Below, one piece after another: positions 1-4,804 of a DNA stretch of 8,820 bases; within the stretch, counting starts at the first letter, position 1; every line of letters begins with the position of its first letter. The notes beneath the pieces were generated by a model. The model saw only the letters and a list, made by a program, of their open reading frames with translations, was not told the DNA's origin and searched no databases. The translations under genes and the position numbers were made by a program. Source of the stretch: Muribaculaceae bacterium (GTDB lineage Bacteria > Bacteroidota > Bacteroidia > Bacteroidales > Muribaculaceae); the NCBI GenBank assembly GCA_017545095.1, contig JAFYCU010000284.1, positions 1-8,820 on the forward strand, read 5' to 3'.

Positions 1-145
1 GCCCCACATGGCGGACCACGCACATCGCCACCACAAGCCGCGAAATCAGCTTAATGCGTGCCAGGTTCATTTTTCCCTGCAGTTTTTCATTGAGGATTGG
101 AAACAAATCATTAACTTTGTGCCGTGGATTGGAATTAGTACACAT
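1..145 (-). CDS. IS4-family-like transposase, N-terminal fragment cut by the window edge
   Basis: An open frame runs leftward from an ATG at 145-143 through the window edge, giving 48 visible residues with no stop. They include FPILNEKLQGKMNLARIKL followed by a hydrophobic stretch. From memory, this matches the start of IS4-type DDE transposases common in Bacteroides, where a 'LN-K--GKMNLARIK' segment precedes the catalytic domain. That assignment is recall and was not searched. The catalytic residues lie outside the window, so I cannot tell whether the gene is intact. A second in-frame ATG at 70-68 is possible, but the conserved-looking LNEK segment upstream favours 145. A vegetative promoter sits 25 bases upstream. 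The outer inverted repeat cannot be fixed because the other end is missing. Confidence 0.68.
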   Translation of the reverse strand, partial: MCTNSNPRHKVNDLFPILNEKLQGKMNLARIKLISRLVVAMCVVRHVG

Positions 146-169
146 AGAAATTAGTGGTGTTTTTTCTTA

Positions 170-201
170 CAAAGGTACTAATTTCCAACCACTTATGCAA
201 T
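170..201 (-). promoter_or_regulatory. Bacteroidota vegetative promoter for the transposase
   Basis: On the minus strand the -7 box TACCTTTG (177-170) matches TAnnTTTG exactly. A -33-like ATTG (201-198) lies 20 bases upstream. Transcription would begin near 163, leaving a leader of about 18 bases before the ATG at 145. The other two leftward promoters in the window have the same spacing. Confidence 0.7.
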
Positions 202-203
202 AG

Positions 204-226
204 TTAACTATCTGATAATCAGTTAA
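204..226. repeat. Inverted repeat upstream of the transposase promoter
   Basis: TTAACT (204-209) pairs with AGTTAA (221-226). A competing internal palindrome CTGAT-A-ATCAG lies between them (213-223). The site sits just upstream of the -33 box of the transposase promoter. It could be an operator, part of the insertion-sequence end, or AT-rich chance symmetry. Confidence 0.35.
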
Positions 227-266
227 TTAACATTAAATTTTCGACTTTTTGTCATGTACTAAAATA

Positions 267-366
267 TATGGGTATACAATAATCTTGTATGGATAGATGA
301 AAACAGCATATGGGTAGATGTCTGACACAACGACATAATGACATCTGACGCAATGACATCTGACAC
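267..366. repeat. Two sets of short direct repeats between the transposase and the Sel1 gene
   Basis: The first set is TATGG(G/A)TA at 267, 288 and 309, spaced exactly 21 bases apart, or two helical turns. The last two copies extend to TATGG(A/G)TAGATG. The second set is TCTGAC(A/G)C at 321, 344 and 359. Its last two copies lie inside a 13-bp perfect repeat AATGACATCTGAC (337-349 and 352-364). A small hairpin, ATACAA-5-TTGTAT, spans 274-290. No gene occupies 146-502. The repeats could be protein-binding sites for the downstream gene or the subterminal region of the insertion sequence. Confidence 0.5.
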
Positions 367-471
367 TCAATATCATGCCCCCTGCCGTCATAACATCTCA
401 TGTGATTTCTCGCAAGGCTTAAAATTTCCCAAAAAACCAGTACCATAATCTGAATATCAAAAAACTTTTTA

Positions 472-479
472 TAATTTTG
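472..479 (+). promoter_or_regulatory. Possible promoter of the Sel1-repeat gene
   Basis: TAATTTTG matches the Bacteroidota -7 consensus TAnnTTTG on the plus strand, 23 bases before the ATG at 503. No TTTG is visible at the expected -33 position (about 448-451), so the promoter would be weak or activator-dependent. The direct repeats at 267-366 lie 100-200 bases upstream. Confidence 0.42.
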
Positions 480-502
480 TCAACCAATAAATAGTGTGCC
501 CC

Positions 503-2584
503 ATGCAATTCTTATCATTAGCATTATCTCTTGCATCAAACTACCAGATTGACGAAGCTCAAGCGCAACGAATTGCCACCATGCATTACAACCTCAACCA
601 GTTCAGGAATGATGACTACAAACAGTTCCTAAAGTTGCTGGAGCGGTATGACGATGCCCAAAAGCTCGCAAGAGATTTGAATGCCTACTTGGAAGAGCAT
701 CATGCAGTCAATGCAAGGATGAACCAAAAGATTCATATCAAATGGAAAAATCAATTAAAACGCATAAATGTCACTGATGGTCACTGCCCTATCTCCTTAA
801 CTACTGCCAATAGGAACGATTATGAACTTAAATTTGCGACTAGAGCGGCTCACTTTCTTTATTTGCTCATTCTCCTTTTTGCCCAAAAAGACATGCGCTT
901 GAATATGCAATCCTTAGAGAATAACGACACCCTTAAGCAGCTGGCAAATCATGTCTATGGTGATGGCGAGCATGTCATAAATTCGCTGTTCGGGGATTCC
1001 CAGGACATTTTTAGGAAGTTGCGAAGTTTCTTAGGCAGTACCGGGATTAATGAAGAAGAACGTTTTTGGTTTCTGCCTCAACAAGACTCTGATGGGAACT
1101 TCAGCATGCCATTGCCATTCTCCAGCATTACGATAGAGTACAAAGAAGTCTTCATCAAACTATCCAGTGAAGTCATAATGAATTATCAAAACCCAGATGG
1201 AAACAATGATATTGAGAAGACGTTGAATGCTGTCATTAAAAAATTGAGTTATGGTCAAACCCAGGATATCACCCCACAGCACATTGGTCAGAATGCATGG
1301 AACTATGACATCATAAGATTGTTACAAGAACAAGCATCATATAATGATACAGCCAAGAACCTCCTCGCTCAGGCCGAAATAAAGTCGTTAGATGCTGATT
1401 CAATTAATGCTTTTGATCAATGCAAACAGTCAGCCGAAAAAGATAACGAACAGGCCATGTTCCTCTATGCCATCTATTTCTTGCTTGGCAAGCATGTGCA
1501 GCAAGATTTAACTAAAGCAGTAGAGTGGTTGGAAAAAGCGGAAGCGAAAAACCATGCCGATGCCACTTGGCTGTTGGGCAGGTGCAATTTCTTTGGCCTG
1601 GGGGTAGCTGAAGATAAGTGCAAAGCATTCGAACTATACAAACTCGCTGCTGATCTAGGTTCTACTGGTGCCGCACGCGATGCGGCCTATTGCCTGATGA
1701 AAGGCATAGGCACAAATCGCGATGTTTGTAAGGCATACGATTACTTAAGGAATGTAGCAGTCTATGGAGATATGAAAGCATCGCTCTTTTGCGAAGAACT
1801 TCTGGGCAACGATTGGAAACGTCCCTTGCCTGAAGAACGCATTGTCGATATGGTGCAAAAGCTGGAAGAGGAGCGATGGCAGCAATTGTTGAATCACAAC
1901 TTCAATATAGAGAATAAGAAAGCGGAATTGGAACGTCTTTTCCAACGAATTGGGAAAAACGGCGAAGAGATTAATAATCTACTCGATTTGCTTGACAGAT
2001 TCCATTACATACCAGGCGAGGAGCACTGGATTGAGCATGTAATCCAAGCCATGCAAAGTCAAGTTGAGCAGCAAGAGCGAACAATCAAAGTTGAAAGATG
2101 CACTGGAGACAACAAATGCAATTATCAAGTTGATTTTGGTCAAGGAAAAATCCTTAAAGGACAGGATTGCAAACCTCATTCGCTTGTGGTATACATTGTG
2201 GTGGCAGCACTTTCAGCAAATAACGGGTTCACAAGAAGTTATGTAGGCAAATGCAAAGAAGACTTTGCCAAGTTGTGGAATCTTCTTGAACCTAATTGCA
2301 ACAACAATAATATGGTTGAGAGATATCTTGAATCGAAGGGTGCCAACGGCGAAGACAACGGGTATCTATCAAAATATATCGGTCACATCAACAAGACTAT
2401 AAAGCGGAAAATTAAAGAGTGGAAATTAAACCCTGATGAGGAGTTTTTTACAATTAGAGAACACTCGGTAAGAGGAGAAACTGCTAGAGGTACAGTGTCC
2501 TATCGCCGTCTCCCAGCTAACACGCACGTCAATCTGCCAGATGAAATACAACGAATCGTTGACGAAATAAATAGCAAATTATAG
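503..2584 (+). CDS. Sel1-repeat protein of unknown function, 693 residues
   Basis: The start is the ATG at 503; an in-frame GTG at 494 would add three residues. I see no Shine-Dalgarno sequence. Numbered from the GTG (696 residues), residues 1-300 are helical, charged and unrecognised, with one hydrophobic helix at about 119-130 (FLYLLILLFA). Residues 314-430 hold about three Sel1-type repeats of the TPR superfamily, with signatures such as 'DLTKAVEWLEKAEAKNHADA' and 'CKAFELYKLAADLGS'. These repeats bind partner proteins. Residues 450-535 are rich in Leu, Glu and Gln and may form a coiled coil. The C-terminal part (546-680) could be a winged-helix-like domain, which is speculative. There is no signal peptide, so the protein is probably cytoplasmic. 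The gene is lower in G+C than the tricorn gene and sits beside an insertion sequence, which suggests acquired DNA. Its biochemical role is unknown. Confidence 0.85.
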   Translation: MQFLSLALSLASNYQIDEAQAQRIATMHYNLNQFRNDDYKQFLKLLERYDDAQKLARDLNAYLEEHHAVNARMNQKIHIKWKNQLKRINVTDGHCPISLTTANRNDYELKFATRAAHFLYLLILLFAQKDMRLNMQSLENNDTLKQLANHVYGDGEHVINSLFGDSQDIFRKLRSFLGSTGINEEERFWFLPQQDSDGNFSMPLPFSSITIEYKEVFIKLSSEVIMNYQNPDGNNDIEKTLNAVIKKLSYGQTQDITPQHIGQNAWNYDIIRLLQEQASYNDTAKNLLAQAEIKSLDADSINAFDQCKQSAEKDNEQAMFLYAIYFLLGKHVQQDLTKAVEWLEKAEAKNHADATWLLGRCNFFGLGVAEDKCKAFELYKLAADLGSTGAARDAAYCLMKGIGTNRDVCKAYDYLRNVAVYGDMKASLFCEELLGNDWKRPLPEERIVDMVQKLEEERWQQLLNHNFNIENKKAELERLFQRIGKNGEEINNLLDLLDRFHYIPGEEHWIEHVIQAMQSQVEQQERTIKVERCTGDNKCNYQVDFGQGKILKGQDCKPHSLVVYIVVAALSANNGFTRSYVGKCKEDFAKLWNLLEPNCNNNNMVERYLESKGANGEDNGYLSKYIGHINKTIKRKIKEWKLNPDEEFFTIREHSVRGETARGTVSYRRLPANTHVNLPDEIQRIVDEINSKL

Positions 2585-2626
2585 CCTGTTCTGTGTAAAT
2601 ATTTGCGATATTAACTGTTCACAGTC

Positions 2627-2742
2627 AAAAATGGAGCACAAGCGAAGAACTTGTGCTCCATGGTTTGGTTGCCTGTACCTACCAACCTGTTAAGGTTGTT
2701 TCAAGCCGCACTTGCCTACATTGCAGCACAACCATAGATTTT
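2627..2742 (-). ncRNA. Candidate small RNA between convergent genes
   Basis: A well-formed leftward promoter (2748-2779) is followed 90-125 bases later by a perfect hairpin and, on the minus strand, a run of five T (complement of 2627-2631). This defines a possible transcript of about 115 nt. A second small stem, CAACC-6-GGTTG (2683-2698), lies inside it. The only ATG-initiated frame here (from 2735) encodes 18 residues that I do not recognise. Alternatively, this is the 3' untranslated region of the operon ending at 2791, with the promoter a relic. No RNA family is recognised. Confidence 0.35.
2631..2661 (-). terminator. Strong intrinsic terminator hairpin between convergent genes
   Basis: ATGGAGCACAAG (2631-2642) pairs perfectly over 12 bp with CTTGTGCTCCAT (2650-2661) around a 7-base loop. 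On the minus strand the stem is followed by TTTTGAC, a proper T-run. On the plus strand it is followed only by GGTTTGGTT. It should therefore stop leftward transcripts (the operon or the small RNA) well, and the Sel1 transcript less well. Confidence 0.75.
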
Positions 2743-2747
2743 CGTTG

Positions 2748-2779
2748 CAAAGGTACAAAACCTTTTTTGGAAAATCAAA
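2748..2779 (-). promoter_or_regulatory. Leftward Bacteroidota vegetative promoter with no obvious gene
   Basis: On the minus strand, TTTG (2779-2776), a 20-base spacer and TACCTTTG (2755-2748) match the -33/-7 consensus in full. No credible coding gene lies before the terminator at 2661. The promoter lies 12 bases past the stop of the 70-residue gene. Confidence 0.6.
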
Positions 2780-2790
2780 TAGATTCTTCA

Positions 2791-3003
2791 TCAATCTGTC
2801 AGGCGCTGAATGTCCTCTTTCAGTTCTTCCTTCTCCTTGGCTCGCACTATTCCGCTGACCATCCTGTGACCGCCCTTCTTCGGCTTGTGCCCGCCGAAAG
2901 AACCTGGCTCCTGCAACCAGGACACCATACTGAAATCAACCTTGCTCTCCACCCTTTTTGAAGGGTGGTTCTTCGGTCTCCCATCATTTCTGCTTCTGCT
3001 CAT
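2791..3003 (-). CDS. Small basic hypothetical protein, 70 residues, last gene of the operon
   Basis: The ATG at 3003-3001 overlaps the 3' end of the preceding gene by 20 bases in another frame. GGAAG lies just upstream, which suggests translational coupling. The product is hydrophilic and basic, with a Gly/His/Lys-rich centre (GGHKPKKGGHRM) and a charged C-terminal helix (VRAKEKEELKEDIQRL). It has no signal peptide, membrane segment or cysteines. The frame stays open upstream to an ATG at 3042, but the start with the better upstream sequence is 3003. I do not recognise a family. The gene could be a chance open frame; its support is the coupled overlap and the sensible amino-acid composition. 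Confidence 0.5.
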   Translation of the reverse strand: MSRSRNDGRPKNHPSKRVESKVDFSMVSWLQEPGSFGGHKPKKGGHRMVSGIVRAKEKEELKEDIQRLTD

Positions 3004-4258
3004 TTCTTCCGTGGTTTTTCTCGATTCGGCGAAACGCCTCATCGGCTGGAATATAGCCGTGAGCCAAATACCAATCCAAATCTAAATTGGTCATCTCGCT
3101 GGCATTTCGCCGGTAAAGTTTCCTGATGTTTCGGTGCATGCCACCAATCACGGGGCCGACGCCATGGATGATGTCGTACCCGTCCCACATCTCCGTGCCA
3201 TGGATATCACGAATCACGAAATCGGGAAACACCCTGTAGCGTTGGATGATGGCATCCAGTATCCCGTATTTTCCAAACCGGTCGTAATTACCACCGAATC
3301 CGTGATCCTGCAACAAAAACAGCCAGGGTGCCTTTTTGTATTCCCTCACAAACAATCGATAGTAGGTGGTGATGCCGTCGCCAAATAGGTAGGTGACAGC
3401 TAGGCGGTCGGAGCCCCAGGAATCGTCTTTGTCGGCATTGCGCTCAAAAATCTCCATGATGCAGAACGGAGCAACATCTTTGAGCACAAACTCCATGGGG
3501 TCTTTATCTCGTACCAGGTCAGATGGGAGCGGATAGAGGCCATGAGGCAACAACTCATGAAACGGCCATTCCACTCGCCCAATGGAATGGTAGCCCCTCA
3601 AGGCATCCGGCTTGTCAAACTCATACACTGCCTGTTCGCGAGTCACTCCATAATCCACATACAAGAATGCGTGGACGCACTGCGCGATGTTGGCCGTCTC
3701 GATCAGGCAGCCATCGAAGTAGCATCCTGGGTAGTAGCCAACCCTGCCCGAGATGAAATCGCTGAATGCGACATGGTCACCTGGGCGGTAGTTGGCCAGC
3801 CAAGCCGGCATTTCCTCGCGCCATTTTTTGAGATAATCAGTCATTGTTACCACGGTCATTGGGTGCTTGTTGTCAGTCGCCGTGTTAATCGCGTTGTTGT
3901 TATTATCCAATGGGTAGAAGGCGCTTATGGCCGATTTCTCAATTTGATAAATGGTTTCAGAAAGTTCAAAAACCACCTTCTTCACGGCTTCCTCATCATT
4001 GAATATCACCTTATTTCTTGCGATTTCATAGTCGGAGTCAACCAAGAAGTCAGCATCAAATACGTGATATTCCGTTTCGTAATGAGGTAGCTTGAAATCC
4101 AAAAAAATCAACTCTCGGGAGATGGCAAGCTTCGCACCATTCCGTTCCCCAGTTCTTGGGAGAAACAGGATGCACTCAATACCTCTATCTGATAAGAAAT
4201 GATGTAAAACCATCCCTTTGCGGAGTTTGTACCGATAGTAAATGCCCAAATATTTCAT
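2984..4258 (-). CDS. Conserved-looking protein of unknown function, 424 residues
   Basis: The ATG at 4258-4256 begins two bases after the stop of the upstream gene (TAG-TA-ATG), so translation is probably coupled; a GTG at 4270 is an in-frame alternative. There is no signal peptide or membrane segment, so the protein is cytoplasmic. Residues 1-130 look like a separate N-terminal part, joined by an Asn-rich linker (PLDNNNNAIN). Residues 140-385 form the main domain. Its striking segments are RPGDHVAFSDFISGRVGYYP (158-177), QDHGFGGNYDRFG (317-329) and GGMHRN (372-377). Their density of Gly, Asp and His suggests an active or ligand-binding site. I have an unverified impression of seeing uncharacterised bacterial proteins with QDHGFGGNYDRFG-like segments, but I cannot name a family or reaction. 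The C-terminus (405-424) is charged and probably flexible. Confidence 0.85.
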   Translation of the reverse strand: MKYLGIYYRYKLRKGMVLHHFLSDRGIECILFLPRTGERNGAKLAISRELIFLDFKLPHYETEYHVFDADFLVDSDYEIARNKVIFNDEEAVKKVVFELSETIYQIEKSAISAFYPLDNNNNAINTATDNKHPMTVVTMTDYLKKWREEMPAWLANYRPGDHVAFSDFISGRVGYYPGCYFDGCLIETANIAQCVHAFLYVDYGVTREQAVYEFDKPDALRGYHSIGRVEWPFHELLPHGLYPLPSDLVRDKDPMEFVLKDVAPFCIMEIFERNADKDDSWGSDRLAVTYLFGDGITTYYRLFVREYKKAPWLFLLQDHGFGGNYDRFGKYGILDAIIQRYRVFPDFVIRDIHGTEMWDGYDIIHGVGPVIGGMHRNIRKLYRRNASEMTNLDLDWYLAHGYIPADEAFRRIEKNHGRNEQKQK

Positions 4259-4260
4259 TA

Positions 4261-4653
4261 CTAAGCACACGATTTGATTTCAACCTTCTTTTGTCCAGCA
4301 CTTTTGGCTTGCTTCGCCTTTTTCGCTTCTTCGCGAGCCCGCCGCAGGGCAACCATCGTGTCGACAACCTCACGATGAAAGTTTTTGCGGGTATAGTTCC
4401 TTCTGCTGGTCACATGCCAGCCGCAGCACAAGTCGCAGTAATAAACCCGCTCGGGCGCATACCCGTTTGATTCGAGCATGGCATCTCGGGAGTACTCAAT
4501 GAACATTTGAGCGGCGCGTTCCGATTTAAACACAAATTTCTCTCTGCCACAGTCCAGGCACAAATGTCGGTTTCTTGACGGTTTTGCACTGCTCTCTGCG
4601 CTTTTCCACCGCCATTCCTTGCGGGAAAAGCTCCTGCCTTTCAGCGTTCTCAT
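4261..4653 (-). CDS. Zinc-ribbon-like small protein, 130 residues, first gene of the operon
   Basis: The ATG at 4653-4651 is preceded by the Shine-Dalgarno sequence GAAAGGAG at good spacing. This favours it over the in-frame starts upstream, which would lie before the expected transcription start. Two cysteine pairs, CLDC (32-35) and CDLC (73-76) with C77 and H80 close by, can form one zinc site. The segment YYCDLCCGWHVTSR resembles the 'C--C-GWH-TS' ending seen in small Bacteroidota and phage proteins with a zinc ribbon. Residues 81-128 are strongly basic and Lys/Ala-rich, consistent with nucleic acid or ribosome binding. It heads the operon directly downstream of the sigma-54 promoter. A regulatory role is inference only. 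Confidence 0.82.
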   Translation of the reverse strand: MRTLKGRSFSRKEWRWKSAESSAKPSRNRHLCLDCGREKFVFKSERAAQMFIEYSRDAMLESNGYAPERVYYCDLCCGWHVTSRRNYTRKNFHREVVDTMVALRRAREEAKKAKQAKSAGQKKVEIKSCA

Positions 4654-4660
4654 GGTATTT

Positions 4661-4668
4661 CTCCTTTC
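4661..4668 (-). promoter_or_regulatory. Strong Shine-Dalgarno sequence of the zinc-ribbon gene
   Basis: GAAAGGAG ends seven bases before the ATG at 4653. Such a good match is unusual for a Bacteroidota gene and fixes the start codon. Confidence 0.75.
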
Positions 4669-4696
4669 TTTTTTAATGGTTAAACACCTCATTGCA

Positions 4697-4714
4697 TGCA
4701 AAAATCGTGCCAAG
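4697..4714 (-). promoter_or_regulatory. Sigma-54 (RpoN) -24/-12 promoter of the three-gene operon
   Basis: The minus strand reads CTTGGCACGATTTTTGCA (4714-4697). The sigma-54 consensus is YTGGCACG-N4-TTGCW, with GG and GC separated by ten bases. Here GG is at 4711-4710 and GC at 4699-4698, exactly ten apart, and every conserved base matches. Transcription would begin near 4686, with a leader of about 33 bases before the ATG at 4653. Sigma-54 promoters need an AAA+ enhancer-binding protein, and none is encoded in the window. The -12 end overlaps a perfect palindrome TTGCATGCAA (4692-4701). I see no vegetative promoter in this gap. Confidence 0.75.
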
Positions 4715-4752
4715 ATTTCCGTCGACACTTTTTGTCAGTGGTTTGCAAAACA

Positions 4753-4786
4753 ACAAAGGGCAACCTGCAATGAGGCTGCCCTTTGT
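4753..4786 (-). terminator. Intrinsic terminator of the tricorn protease gene
   Basis: ACAAAGGGCA (4753-4762) pairs with TGCCCTTTGT (4777-4786). An inner CCT/AGG stem closes the loop across one A-C mismatch. On the minus strand it follows the tricorn stop by 18 bases and is followed by TGTTTTGC, a modest T-run. It separates the tricorn transcript from the sigma-54 promoter. Confidence 0.7.
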
Positions 4787-4804
4787 GTAATGTGCTATCA
4801 CGTG

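Noticed and set aside
252..446. Minus-strand open frame of 64 codons
   Set aside because: It covers the direct-repeat cluster, is Cys/His-rich without a pattern, and points away from any supporting signal.
2653..2961. Plus-strand open frame of 102 codons
   Set aside because: It begins inside the terminator hairpin and runs opposite the 70-residue gene. Its Cys/Leu-rich translation shows no recognisable domain.
3542..4090. Plus-strand open frame of 182 codons
   Set aside because: It lies wholly opposite the 424-residue gene. No promoter or ribosome binding site supports it.
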